Numbered from the stretch's first letter, positions 36,230 through 44,850 are shown. The stretch: DNA of 64,000 bases from Eggerthella sp. YY7918 (GCF_000270285.1 NC_015738.1:3059672-3123671), one strand, 5' to 3'. Program-made: numbers and translations. Notes: generated by a model not told the origin, from the letters alone.

Positions 36230-37007
36230 AGTAGATTCTTTCGTCCTTCTCGCTGAACACGTTGAACACGATATGCATATGAGAGTGGTGGGAATCCAGC
36301 CACGTGCGCACGGCGTCAACGGCGATGGGTGCAGCTTTTGCTTGCGGAAACCCGAACACTCCGGTACTGATGCAGCAAAACGCGAGGGAGGTGCAGCCAA
36401 GACTTTCCGCGGCGTTCAGGCAGTTGGTATAGCTCTGTGCCAGAAGCTCTTCATCGCGCCTGGTCGGATGCCCGTTCGCGATGGGGCCCACCGTGTGAAT
36501 CACGAAGCGCGCGGGCAGGTTGTAGGCGGGCGTCACCTTGGCACGCCCCGTCGGTTCCTCGTACCCCTGCTCACGCATGAGCCGCGCGCATTCCGCGCGC
36601 AGCTGCACGCCCGCAAACGTGTGGATGGCATTGTCGATGCAGTAATGCCCGGGCACCCAGCACCCCAGCATCTGGCTGTTGGCGGCGTTCACAATGGCGT
36701 CGACCGCAAGCGTGGTGATGTCTCCCCGCCAGAGCGACAGGCGACTGTCCAGCGGAACGCGCGGCAGCGCGGCGGCGTCGGTGATGCCGGCATCTTCTAT
36801 CAGCCCCTGCAACACGCGATCTTGCGTGGCGAGGAACTCCTCGGAAGTCGGAAGGGGCTCGCGCGTGTTCACGAGATCGCGAAACTGCCGAAACAGCGCC
36901 TCTGCCCCAGTGGCGCTCTCTACGCCTGCAAGCTGAGGGGCGCCTTCGCCATAGCGCTCTTCAACAAGCGCACGCACGAGAAATACCAGGTCATCAGTCC
37001 TACCCAT
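36210..37007 (-). CDS. Zinc-dependent macrodomain ADP-ribosylhydrolase
   Basis: 265 residues. An N-terminal helical part (1-90) precedes the macrodomain: LWRGDITTLAVDAIVNAANS, LGCWVPGHYCIDNAIHTFAG, with Cys/His/Cys that bind zinc in this subgroup, then ARFVIHTVGPIANG and CISTGVFGFPQAKAA. Enzymes of this type remove ADP-ribose added by the partner SirTM. The gene is the first of the pair and overlaps the sirtuin start by 20 bases. A -10-like TATACT lies on the minus strand near 37127-37132, without a good -35. Confidence 0.92.
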   Translation of the reverse strand: MGRTDDLVFLVRALVEERYGEGAPQLAGVESATGAEALFRQFRDLVNTREPLPTSEEFLATQDRVLQGLIEDAGITDAAALPRVPLDSRLSLWRGDITTLAVDAIVNAANSQMLGCWVPGHYCIDNAIHTFAGVQLRAECARLMREQGYEEPTGRAKVTPAYNLPARFVIHTVGPIANGHPTRRDEELLAQSYTNCLNAAESLGCTSLAFCCISTGVFGFPQAKAAPIAVDAVRTWLDSHHSHMHIVFNVFSEKDERIYYELLFD

Positions 37008-37245
37008 CGTCTTCCTTCTTTCCCTTGAGCGCCGAAGACACGGGGTCAGATTCGAATATGCGAGCCTCCCCGCTTCGCACGCCGCGACTCATCGGCCCCG
37101 CGCCTTTCTTCCGAGTTTGCCCTAGTATACCTTCCTTCTCCACGCGCGTTTGCGCCCCCTCGTACCCTGGCATTCTACGGGGCATTTATTGCGTGGGAGC
37201 GGCGGGGCGACCTAGGGCTCTCCCCTTCCCGCTCCCAACAATAAA

Positions 37246-37311
37246 GCCTACCAGGTCAACCGTAGCCGTCGGCATGGGCAGAGCCCTTGCCCTACGATCA
37301 ACCTGGTAGGC
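37246..37311. repeat. Imperfect inverted repeat in the gap before the macrodomain operon
   Basis: Arms GCCTACCAGGT (37246-37256) and ACCTGGTAGGC (37301-37311) are perfectly complementary, and inner CGTAG/CTACG (37261-37265 and 37292-37296) extend the pairing. The 66-base structure stands between the ends of the MerR gene region and the macrodomain promoter region. The gap 37008-37376 otherwise holds no gene. Confidence 0.55.
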
Positions 37312-37376
37312 GAAAGGTTTCACAAGCGCCTTCGCGCGAAACGAAGCGCTATTTCCTGCAGCCCGTTCGAAATTCG

Positions 37377-38186
37377 CTACTTCTTCTCGATGGGAATTTG
37401 GATCTCGGTGAGCCAGTCGGACTCGGTAGTGCCGTTCCAGATGCCTTCGATGTAGCTTTCGCGGGCCAAGTCGACCACGCGATAGCCGTTCTGCTCCACC
37501 CATTCCATAGCAAATGCGTAAGCGCGCGGCAAGTCGGCGTACGGGCCGCGATGCATGACAGACACGACGGTAACCGCGGGAATCTCCTCGAACACAATGC
37601 CGTCGGTTTCCACGCCGAATTCTTCCACGGCCTGGGAATATTTCATCGTGATGTCACGCTCTTTATACTCACCGTCAAGGTACGTGACGAAGCAGTATTC
37701 GGGCGTCGCGCATTTGAGATTAGGATTCGCGGCCTTCACGGCGCGGCCGAGCGCGGGAATAACCTCGAAGTATGCGGAATAGTCGGGAACGGTCATTGTC
37801 TTGGAGTACACGATACAGCTGGGAACGTCTTTGATGGTTGCTTGATAGTCCATATAAAACCCCTTTCCGTCGTTTGAAAGCATGAATGTGATGCGCGCGA
37901 GGCGCTCTTGTGCGGTTGCGAGTTCCCGAGCGACTTCCTCGCGACGCCGCGTAAGAATAGGCTCAGGGTCGGCGCCGCCCACAATGGCGGCCACCTCGTC
38001 GAGCGCAAGCCCCGCCTGACGCAACGCCTGAATGCGATGCAGCTCGGCCAGCTGGCGCGTCGTGTACAGCCGATACCCCGTGGCCGCATCCACGGCCTCC
38101 GGACGCAGAAGCCTAATGTGATCGTAGTGGTGCAGCGTCTTCACGGTGGTCTTGCCCATTTTTGAGAACTCTCCAATGTAGAACAC
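37377..38186 (-). CDS. MerR-family regulator with GyrI/BmrR-like effector domain
   Basis: 269 residues from GTG 38186, eight bases after AGGAGG; two upstream ATG codons are less likely because the promoter overlaps them. The N-terminal MerR helix-turn-helix reads FYIGEFSKMGKTTVKTLHHYDHIRLL, followed by YRLYTTRQLAELHRIQALRQ. A coiled coil (~75-110) leads to a GyrI-like domain (~125-269: ending EIQIPIEK) that binds hydrophobic drugs in BmrR relatives. It lies after an ABC exporter in the same direction and has its own MerR-type promoter. Likely a multidrug-responsive activator of itself and possibly the exporter. Confidence 0.9.
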   Translation of the reverse strand: MFYIGEFSKMGKTTVKTLHHYDHIRLLRPEAVDAATGYRLYTTRQLAELHRIQALRQAGLALDEVAAIVGGADPEPILTRRREEVARELATAQERLARITFMLSNDGKGFYMDYQATIKDVPSCIVYSKTMTVPDYSAYFEVIPALGRAVKAANPNLKCATPEYCFVTYLDGEYKERDITMKYSQAVEEFGVETDGIVFEEIPAVTVVSVMHRGPYADLPRAYAFAMEWVEQNGYRVVDLARESYIEGIWNGTTESDWLTEIQIPIEKK

Positions 38187-38210
38187 GTCGTTCACCTCCT
38201 TCCGCATCCC

Positions 38211-38241
38211 ATTCAACCCCCTCCTGCAACCGGAGGGTCAA
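38211..38241 (-). promoter_or_regulatory. MerR-type promoter/operator
   Basis: On the minus strand TTGACC (38236-38241) and TTGAAT (38211-38216) are 19 bases apart, the long spacing that MerR proteins correct by untwisting. The spacer contains a GC-rich dyad (CCCTCC and GGAGGG arms around GGTTGCA). Transcription would start just inside the upstream ATG, leaving the GTG at 38186 as the functional start. Confidence 0.65.
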
Positions 38242-38281
38242 GGGGTTTTCTAAATAACTTCGCGAACGTTATTATCGCCGT

Positions 38282-39022
38282 TTATTCCCACTTGAAGAAC
38301 CGCATGGCAATCACCGTGCACACGACTGCCCAGGCGGCCATTACGATCACGGGCACGATGGCCTGGTCAATGGGCAGACCCAGTGACGTGGCTTTCAGCA
38401 GCTTCACGCCCTGAGTGAGCGGAAGGAAGTCTGCCACGCGTTGCACCGCTTGGGGCAGCACTTCGTAGGGCAGCGTGGTTCCCGATAGCAGCAGCATGGG
38501 GAAGTACAGCACGCTGGTGAGAATGCCGGCCGTTTTCTCGTTGGGTGCTAGACCGCCCACCATCATGCCGAGCGCCAAGATGGCCGCCAACACCAACACG
38601 TAGGAACCGATGAACGCTGGCCACGACCCCGTGAATTGGTAGCCGAAAAACAGCGCGGCCACGCCGAACACGAGCACTACCGCCACCAGGGCATACACGC
38701 TGTAGATGGCCACTTGCACCGCGAGGATCATGCGAGCGCTCACCGGCGTGACGAAGTAGCGCTTGAGGATTTTTCGGTAGCGGTAGTTCGACACCACCAG
38801 CGGCAGACCCATCGCGCCGCCCGCGCAGATGGCGATGGCCGACACCGCACCCACCGACTGCGCCACAAACGTGTAGTCCGCGCCCTCGACGGGCTGGCCT
38901 CCGAACACCATGCCGATGATCAGCATTACCACCACGGGCATGATCACGGCGAAGATGGGCATGTTCATGTCGCGCAGCGACAGGCGAAACTCAACTCCGA
39001 ACAGGGTACTAAAGGCTTTCAT
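38282..39022 (-). CDS. ABC-2 type exporter permease
   Basis: 246 residues from ATG 39022, overlapping the ATPase stop by 14 bases. Six hydrophobic segments are seen, with the ABC-2 signature near the C-terminus (SVLYFPMLLLSGTTLPYEVLP). The short N-terminus and 6-span layout match drug/antibiotic exporter permeases (DrrB/NodJ-like). It works with the ATPase encoded next to it, and the substrate is unknown; flanking MerR genes suggest a toxic small molecule. Confidence 0.9.
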   Translation of the reverse strand: MKAFSTLFGVEFRLSLRDMNMPIFAVIMPVVVMLIIGMVFGGQPVEGADYTFVAQSVGAVSAIAICAGGAMGLPLVVSNYRYRKILKRYFVTPVSARMILAVQVAIYSVYALVAVVLVFGVAALFFGYQFTGSWPAFIGSYVLVLAAILALGMMVGGLAPNEKTAGILTSVLYFPMLLLSGTTLPYEVLPQAVQRVADFLPLTQGVKLLKATSLGLPIDQAIVPVIVMAAWAVVCTVIAMRFFKWE

Positions 39023-39755
39023 GACTGGCTCCTTCCGCGTTTTCTGCGATCTCGGCATAAGCGAGGTACGCGTCCTCAAACGTTTTAGCTGATTGGGCGG
39101 CCACGGCCTCAGCCACCGTGCCCGAGAACACGATGCGGCACTTCCGCATAATGGCAATGCGGTCGCAGAGCGCCTCCACCTCGTCCATGAAGTGACTGGT
39201 CAGAACTATGGTCATGCCCTTCGCGCGCATCTCGGCCAGCAGATCCCACACATCGCGGCGCGCCTTCACGTCCAAACCGGTGGTGAGCTCGTCGAGAAAC
39301 ACCACCTCGGGGCGCGGAATGAGCGCCAGTACGACAAACAGACGCTGGCGCTGCCCGCCGGAAAGCGACTCCACGGCCTGCGTACGCACGTCGGTCAGCC
39401 CGAAGCGGGCGAGCAGCTGCGCGGGGTCGTCGGCCTCGCGGTAGAGCGCGCGCGTCTCGCGGCACAGTTCGTCGACGGTGATTTTGTCCTGGTAGCGCGC
39501 CTCTTGGAACTGCACGCCTACCCGCTCAAACAACTCCTTGCGCTGGGTACGCGGATCCATCCCCAGGATGGTGGCACTGCCTGCGTCGGGCGTGCGCACC
39601 CCCAGCAGACACTCAAGCGTCGTGGTCTTCCCCGTGCCGTTCGCGCCAAGCAGGCCGAACGTCTCGCCGCGCGCTACGTCGAAACTCACACCCGCCACGG
39701 CCGGCTCGTCCCCATACGATTTTCTCAGTTCGCGCACGCTAACAACGTTGTTCAT
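39009..39755 (-). CDS. ABC exporter ATP-binding protein
   Basis: 248 residues from ATG 39755 (GAAAGGAG upstream). Walker A GANGTGKTT, Q-loop VQFQEARYQ, signature LSGGQRQRL, Walker B VVFLDELTTGLD (Glu in place) and switch LTSHFMDE are all intact. It belongs to the drug-export subfamily, in which one ATPase gene is followed by an ABC-2 permease. The operon starts 70 bases downstream of the double-MerR gene. Confidence 0.93.
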   Translation of the reverse strand: MNNVVSVRELRKSYGDEPAVAGVSFDVARGETFGLLGANGTGKTTTLECLLGVRTPDAGSATILGMDPRTQRKELFERVGVQFQEARYQDKITVDELCRETRALYREADDPAQLLARFGLTDVRTQAVESLSGGQRQRLFVVLALIPRPEVVFLDELTTGLDVKARRDVWDLLAEMRAKGMTIVLTSHFMDEVEALCDRIAIMRKCRIVFSGTVAEAVAAQSAKTFEDAYLAYAEIAENAEGASHESL

Positions 39756-39824
39756 GCGCCTCTCCTTTCTTTCGGTCGCGGGCCATACTAGGAGAGGCAC
39801 AAACTCTGGTGGCAAAGTGGAGGG

Positions 39825-40592
39825 TTAGGTTGTGGGAATTTCTTTCATGCGCTGCAGAAGGTCGATCATTTCGAACGCGTTGCGTTCGGCCGCGTCGAGG
39901 GACGTGAGCAGCTGATCGCAGACTGACAGGATGTCGTCGTCGGGATCGGGGCTGTCCAGCACCCGCTCGATATCGGTGGCGGCGTCGCGGTCAAGCGCCT
40001 CAAGCAGGCGCAGGATGGAGGCGAGCGAATAGTTCGCCGCACGCAAGGCACGGATGATGGCAAGGCGGTTGATATCGGCGGCCGCGTAGACGCGATAGCC
40101 ATTCCGCTTGCGCCTGACCTGCAACAACCCATTCATTTCCCAGTTGCGCAACGCGTCGATGGTGGTGTCCAGGTAGTCGGCCGTCTGTTTGCGCGTGAGC
40201 ATGAGAGGTTCACCGGGCGCGTCGGTCTCGCCCACATGTGCGAGCAACTTGCGCACCTGGCGCAGCGCCTCTTCGGCAGCGGCTCGTTCGCGACGTAAGT
40301 GCGCTATGCGCTGATCAACCAGTGCAAGCGCCTGGTCATACGATTGCCGCGCCATGGTGTCAATGATGACGAGCACTTCCCGACGCAGCCCATTCTGCAC
40401 CAATTCCACGTTGAGCGCCGCTCGCACAAACTGCACCTGCAACACGTGCAGTTCCGTGAACACCCGATACCCATTCGCACGCCGCGCCGGCGCCGTAATG
40501 AAACCAATGCGCTCATACAGCCGCACCGTATTAGGATGCACCCCCGCAATCCGCGCAATCTGTGACGTAGTATAAGTAGACAAACGCTTCAT
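39825..40592 (-). CDS. Tandem MerR-family regulator
   Basis: 255 residues. Two MerR-like DNA-binding units are visible: one at residues ~5-70 (YTTSQIARIAGVHPNTVRLY, RANGYRVFTELHVLQ) and one at ~135-195 (LTRKQTADYLDTTIDALRNW, KRNGYRVYAAADINRL), joined by a helical linker of ~60 residues. Double-headed MerR proteins occur next to ABC exporters in Gram-positives. It is the first gene of the exporter cluster and presumably controls it. The second domain could bind DNA or a partner. Confidence 0.85.
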   Translation of the reverse strand: MKRLSTYTTSQIARIAGVHPNTVRLYERIGFITAPARRANGYRVFTELHVLQVQFVRAALNVELVQNGLRREVLVIIDTMARQSYDQALALVDQRIAHLRRERAAAEEALRQVRKLLAHVGETDAPGEPLMLTRKQTADYLDTTIDALRNWEMNGLLQVRRKRNGYRVYAAADINRLAIIRALRAANYSLASILRLLEALDRDAATDIERVLDSPDPDDDILSVCDQLLTSLDAAERNAFEMIDLLQRMKEIPTT

Positions 40593-40746
40593 GCAGGCAG
40601 TATACCCTGAGGCCAGCTTGTTCTCATAAAACTACGAAGCGATACAGTACGCCACATACAAAGGAACACTTTTCACGCCATTTTCGAAGCCAAAGTTTTT
40701 AGAAGAAAGACGCATTACGAACGACGATAGTGTTTTGAATAGTTCG

Positions 40747-40774
40747 GAAATTTCGTTATGTGTAACGAAATTTC
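40747..40774. repeat. Perfect 12-base inverted repeat
   Basis: Arms GAAATTTCGTTA (40747-40758) and TAACGAAATTTC (40763-40774) with a TGTG centre. It has no T-run of a terminator beyond the arms, so it looks more like an operator dyad, for which no regulator gene is nearby. It is beside the sirtuin fragment in an otherwise gene-free gap (40593-41036). Confidence 0.55.
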
Positions 40775-40873
40775 AACTTAGAGGAAGAGGAGGAGCTGCT
40801 TTTCTGTAACAACACTGATGAGTTTAGAGCAGGACGTCGCACCGATGGCATCCTTCTTTGCACCTGCTGGTGG

Positions 40874-41012
40874 TCGCGGAAGTCAGCGAAATTCTTATCG
40901 AATCGCTCACCTGAATAGGTTAGCCCCGCTGCGGTGGACATTCCTGCACATGCTCCTATGAGCACGGCATCGACCTCGCGCTGGACGCGGCGCAGGCGCT
41001 CTTTTGCACCTC
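40874..41012 (-). pseudogene. Duplicated fragment of the SirTM gene
   Basis: About 140 bases closely match the 5' part of the SirTM gene at about 36017-36155, by eye close to 85-90% identical. In translation it keeps VDAVLIGACAGMSTAAGLTY and then SGERFDKNFADFRD, with one Gly-to-Cys change in the NAD-binding loop. The homology ends abruptly on both sides, and the rest of the frame is unrelated. So it is a truncated, non-functional copy left from a duplication or from a lost second SirTM operon. Confidence 0.75.
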
Positions 41013-41036
41013 CATAGAAGTTTTGACCAATCTCCC

Positions 41037-42317
41037 TTATACCACTTGGTGACGACGGAAGCTGATCGCAGCGAGGGGTAAGCAAAGGACAGTCACACAG
41101 GCCCACACAAGCGATGCGGCAATAACAGGTTCAAACACCACGGGTCCTGCAGCATAAGAAAGGTACTGGCTGACAAGAAAGCCGGGACTCATCGAATTGA
41201 TAGGGAACAACGACAACACTCGCAGCATGAAGCCACTGGTAGCAGAACCCACAAGACCGGTAATAAGCAGCAAGCAAACAGTGATGGCGAAAATGGCAAT
41301 CTGTGAGCGCATGCGCGCCGACAACAACAACGTAAGACCTGCAAACCCAAGCATGATCAAATATCCCAAACCGACCGCAATCCATACCGCCTGAGATGCG
41401 GTCACATTGTAGGGCGATGTGGGAACAAGCACTTGGATAGGCAACTCGGCACCTCCTGCCCCAAAGCACATAAGGGGTATACCCACCACCACACCCGCGC
41501 TCAAAAGAAAGTAGATTGTAGCAAAGCCCACAGCAGCAATCACCTTAGCTACTACCAAACGTCCCCGTCCATGACGGGTTGCCAGCAGCACCGCGTCGGT
41601 GCGAGCTGCATATTCCCCCGTAAACACAGGAGTCAGCGCAATACAGATGGCCACCATCGCAAACGTAAGAAAACCTACACAGTTGAGGATATCATCCCAC
41701 CCACCTGCATAGCCGTAGGAAAACGGCGTAGCTATTTCATCGATCTTGGCCTGCCAAAAATCGTATTCGATTTGCGTAAGCGAAACTGAAGTGTATCCCT
41801 CAAGGCACGCGTCAAGCTGTCCTGAGCCCTGCGCGTTCAAAGCCTCGTAAAACGAAGCAGGGTCGACATCATTCACGACCATACCAGCAGCCGTCTGATA
41901 GGGCGATGTCTCCCTTGTGGACCAAGGCGAAAGCAGGAACCGATAGTAGGGATGAGAGAGCATCGCCCGATCAGCAGCAGATGCACGCTCTTCTAGAAGT
42001 TCAGAAGCGGACTCCCTCGACAGATTCACCAACTCCTCAGGGGTTACCGACGCAAAAGCCACCTCGTTGTAATGTGCCATGTCCCCGGCGATACGTTCAG
42101 GAGTAAGAGTGCCTGCATGGGGCTCAATCTGGCTGCGCTCATATTCGATAGCAGCCAATCCGGTGTAGTCCTCATTGGCCTCTGCGTTGTGCGCGACCAT
42201 CTGCAAAATGTTGGCACACATAACAAAACAGATCAGCGCAAAGATGACCAAACAAGAAACGAGCGTTGACTTTCGGGTGATAATTTTCTTCAGCTCGAAA
42301 CAAACAAGGCTTCCCAT
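41037..42317 (-). CDS. ABC transporter permease (ABC-2 type, long form)
   Basis: 426 residues from ATG 42317 (GAAGGGAT upstream). One N-terminal hydrophobic helix (ELKKIITRKSTLVSCLVIFAL), a large external region (~45-225), then five or six membrane segments at ~235-420. This layout is that of permeases for lantibiotic- or antimicrobial-peptide-type ABC exporters. It follows the ATPase gene in the sigma-factor operon, after 55 bases. No motif defines the substrate. Confidence 0.82.
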   Translation of the reverse strand: MGSLVCFELKKIITRKSTLVSCLVIFALICFVMCANILQMVAHNAEANEDYTGLAAIEYERSQIEPHAGTLTPERIAGDMAHYNEVAFASVTPEELVNLSRESASELLEERASAADRAMLSHPYYRFLLSPWSTRETSPYQTAAGMVVNDVDPASFYEALNAQGSGQLDACLEGYTSVSLTQIEYDFWQAKIDEIATPFSYGYAGGWDDILNCVGFLTFAMVAICIALTPVFTGEYAARTDAVLLATRHGRGRLVVAKVIAAVGFATIYFLLSAGVVVGIPLMCFGAGGAELPIQVLVPTSPYNVTASQAVWIAVGLGYLIMLGFAGLTLLLSARMRSQIAIFAITVCLLLITGLVGSATSGFMLRVLSLFPINSMSPGFLVSQYLSYAAGPVVFEPVIAASLVWACVTVLCLPLAAISFRRHQVV

Positions 42318-42372
42318 GGAAAATCCCTTCTTATGAAAAGAGGTAAAAGGTAATGGAAATCTACACACAGAA

Positions 42373-43242
42373 CTATTGGCCATCGCGGAACATGTAGAGA
42401 TACACATCTTCTAGGGTGGGCGCAAGCGGTGCGGCATTCAGCGTGGGACGCTCGTCGGCAATAATGCGCAGCGCGGTGCGACCGTCAGCCGTATAATGAG
42501 CGTTTGCCACAGTGAAGCGCTCTTCCAAATCAGCAGCCTCTCGCTCCGCCGCTACACATTCCCACACCCGCCCCTCCATAGAATGCACGATGGATTCCGG
42601 CTTGCCCTCCATAATGAAGGCACCCGCACGCATAACGATAATATGATCGGCGATATGCTCTACGTCAGACACGATATGGGTAGACAGCACCACGATTTTA
42701 TCTTGAGCAAAACTGGCAATAAGGTTGCGGAAACGCACACGCTCTTTAGGATCAAGACCAGCCGTGGGTTCATCGAGCACCAAGATCTTCGGCTCGTTCA
42801 ACATCGCTTGAGCTATGCCAAGACGCTGCTTCATACCGCCCGAAAACGTTTTTATCTTGCGCCTTGCCTCGCCAATCAGGCTAACAGCATCCAGCAGCTC
42901 CAAGCTGCGCCGGCGAGCTGAAGAACGAGAGATGCCCTTCAAGCTGGCCATATATTCCATGAAATCGAGCGCGGTGAACTCAGGATAATAGCCGAAGTCC
43001 TGTGGCAGGTAGCCCAACTGCGCACGGTAGTCGCTGCCAAGACTGCAAATGTCGCGACCATCAAGCAGAATGTGTCCAGAAGTAGGGCGCAGCACATCGC
43101 AAAGCATGCGCATGAGTGTTGTTTTACCAGCACCATTCGCACCGAGCAGCCCGTAAACCCCCGGCACAAACGTTGCCGATACGCGATCTACGGCAATCTT
43201 TGCGTCGAATTGGCGGGTTAGTCGATCAATGGCAAGCTCCAT
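42373..43242 (-). CDS. ABC transporter ATP-binding protein
   Basis: 289 residues. All motifs are present: Walker A GANGAGKTT, Q-loop LPQDFGYYPEF, signature FSGGMKQRL, Walker B ILVLDEPTAGLD and switch LSTHIVSD. The C-terminal ~70 residues beyond the core are typical of the BcrA/lantibiotic-immunity group. It serves the permease encoded downstream. Part of the sigma factor-membrane protein-ATPase-permease operon. Confidence 0.93.
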   Translation of the reverse strand: MELAIDRLTRQFDAKIAVDRVSATFVPGVYGLLGANGAGKTTLMRMLCDVLRPTSGHILLDGRDICSLGSDYRAQLGYLPQDFGYYPEFTALDFMEYMASLKGISRSSARRRSLELLDAVSLIGEARRKIKTFSGGMKQRLGIAQAMLNEPKILVLDEPTAGLDPKERVRFRNLIASFAQDKIVVLSTHIVSDVEHIADHIIVMRAGAFIMEGKPESIVHSMEGRVWECVAAEREAADLEERFTVANAHYTADGRTALRIIADERPTLNAAPLAPTLEDVYLYMFRDGQ

Positions 43243-43268
43243 GAGGCCTCCTTAGCGTAGAGGTTGGT

Positions 43269-44093
43269 TTATCGGGAAAAGGTCCAGTTAGGGCAGAGTA
43301 CATCCAACCCCTGAGCGGCAGCACGCATCAGAAGGTAGGCTTCGCGTATCGTCCATACGGCTGCAACAAAAGAGGCAAGTGCCCACATAAGTATCGATAT
43401 GCTTCCGTAGAGCGTAGGAACAACCCCCGTGAAGGCACAGGAAAACATCATGACGAAGAGGGTCCAACCAGCTGCAGCCGGCAGAATGTTTACCGATGTC
43501 GCGCGACGGGCGATAGCAAGACAGCCTGATGTACTCAAAAAGAAAGGGAAACACAGGTGTATCATGTTTTCTACGAAGGGGAGATGTGCGAGCAACGGCA
43601 TGCAGAGAGCCGCACAACCCAGCACGAGAGCATCTGAGCAGCCCAGCGCAATAAGGCGCGCAGTGACCACACTGGTGCAGTCGAAACGACAGGCATATTC
43701 CAATTCGGCAGTACCAAAGGATTTGCTCGACAAGATCCCCGGTAAGCCAACAAGCACCGTAGCAGCACCAATGAAACTCGATCCTGCGGCCGCAGCGGGC
43801 GCCGATGCGGAGAATAACCCAAGCATGAAGGCAAACGTGATAAGCATACCCTGGGCCACCCATGTCCACCAGGGAATAAATCGAGCTTGGGCAGCCACAA
43901 AGCCCGCAAAGCTCAAAGTTGTATCAGACGCAATGCTGGCATTTTCGGCGCAGTGCGCCTCCTTCACCATAAGAGCTGCGAGCATGCTCTTACATTCTTC
44001 ATCTTGAGCATCTGCGACGCGCGTTCGTGCGTAATGATTCTGCAAACGCTGCTCAAGCGAACGACTCGAAACAGAGCATTTCTGATCACACAT
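43269..44093 (-). CDS. Six-span membrane protein, probable partner of the sigma factor or exporter
   Basis: 274 residues, with a cytoplasmic N-terminal ~65 residues and about six hydrophobic segments thereafter. It overlaps the sigma-factor gene by eight bases. A membrane protein directly after an ECF sigma factor is often the anti-sigma factor; the cytoplasmic N-terminus would bind sigma. However, no zinc-binding His-x3-Cys-x2-Cys motif is seen (CDQKCSV at the start is only suggestive), and the many spans also fit a second permease. Function undecided. Confidence 0.6.
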   Translation of the reverse strand: MCDQKCSVSSRSLEQRLQNHYARTRVADAQDEECKSMLAALMVKEAHCAENASIASDTTLSFAGFVAAQARFIPWWTWVAQGMLITFAFMLGLFSASAPAAAAGSSFIGAATVLVGLPGILSSKSFGTAELEYACRFDCTSVVTARLIALGCSDALVLGCAALCMPLLAHLPFVENMIHLCFPFFLSTSGCLAIARRATSVNILPAAAGWTLFVMMFSCAFTGVVPTLYGSISILMWALASFVAAVWTIREAYLLMRAAAQGLDVLCPNWTFSR

Positions 44094-44670
44094 CGAAAGA
44101 CTCCTTTCCGGATGGTGAAACAGGGCCGGGAATAGCGGCAGGATTGCCGGCGTCTTTTACCGGTTCGTCAAGATCAAGTTCGTGCTTCAGCAAATCGAGG
44201 GCACGCCGTAATCGTCGATGTACGGAAAATCGACTGACGCCCAAAACCTGTGCTATCTCAGCAACCGAGAGTCCTTGGTCAAAGCGCAATTCGATAACCT
44301 CGCGCGCTTGGGCGTCAAGCGCATCCAAGGCCCAGGAAAGTTCCGTATCAGCAAAAGCATCGTGCGAATCGGGAATGTCGCAGTCGCCAAGGTCAGCAGA
44401 AAGCGAGGCTACCGGTATTCGAGTGCGAGCACGAGACGCATCGATGCACAGATTCCGCGCGATGGCAAGCAAATACGCCAGCGGCGTGCCTTTTTCGCGA
44501 TAAGCATGCGCCCGCGCGAACCGCAGAAAAACCTCTTGAGCTACATCATCCCCCTCTATTCCGGAAGGAACATGACGGCGACAGTATGCGAGCACGTCGT
44601 CGTAGCACATCTCAACGATGCGCTGCGCCGTGGCCTCGTCAAGAGTTTTCTGCTCCTGCACCAACGTCAT
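44086..44670 (-). CDS. ECF-type sigma-70 family factor
   Basis: 194 residues. Region 2 is seen as CYDDVLAYCRRHV and DDVAQEVFLRFARA followed by AYLLAIARNLCIDASR; region 4 as LDAQAREVIELRFDQGLSVAEIAQVLGVSRFSVHRRLRRAL. ATG 44670 directly follows GAAGGG with no spacing, so the TTG or GTG a few codons later may be used instead. It heads an operon with a membrane protein and an ABC exporter, the usual form of an envelope-stress or antimicrobial-response unit. The tail of ~25 residues is disordered. Confidence 0.88.
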   Translation of the reverse strand: MTLVQEQKTLDEATAQRIVEMCYDDVLAYCRRHVPSGIEGDDVAQEVFLRFARAHAYREKGTPLAYLLAIARNLCIDASRARTRIPVASLSADLGDCDIPDSHDAFADTELSWALDALDAQAREVIELRFDQGLSVAEIAQVLGVSRFSVHRRLRRALDLLKHELDLDEPVKDAGNPAAIPGPVSPSGKESFDV

Positions 44671-44822
44671 CCCTTCATCTCTTCATAGGTTTGCCTTCAC
44701 CCTTATTAACGGATGAAATTGGCATTTGTGCGGCAAGCCGCGAAAAATTGTCGGAATGGCATGAACTCTGCTGAAGCAATGAACTCCCATTGAACCCGAC
44801 TTCCCCGTAAGCCGCGCCACAA

Positions 44823-44850
44823 AAAACGCTCCCGGGTTCGGGAGCGTTTT
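44823..44850. terminator. Bidirectional terminator
   Basis: A perfect 12-base stem, AAAACGCTCCCG (44823-44834) and CGGGAGCGTTTT (44839-44850), with a GGTT loop and flanking A/T runs. It lies just past the stop of the DUF5679 gene and ends that transcript. Confidence 0.85.
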
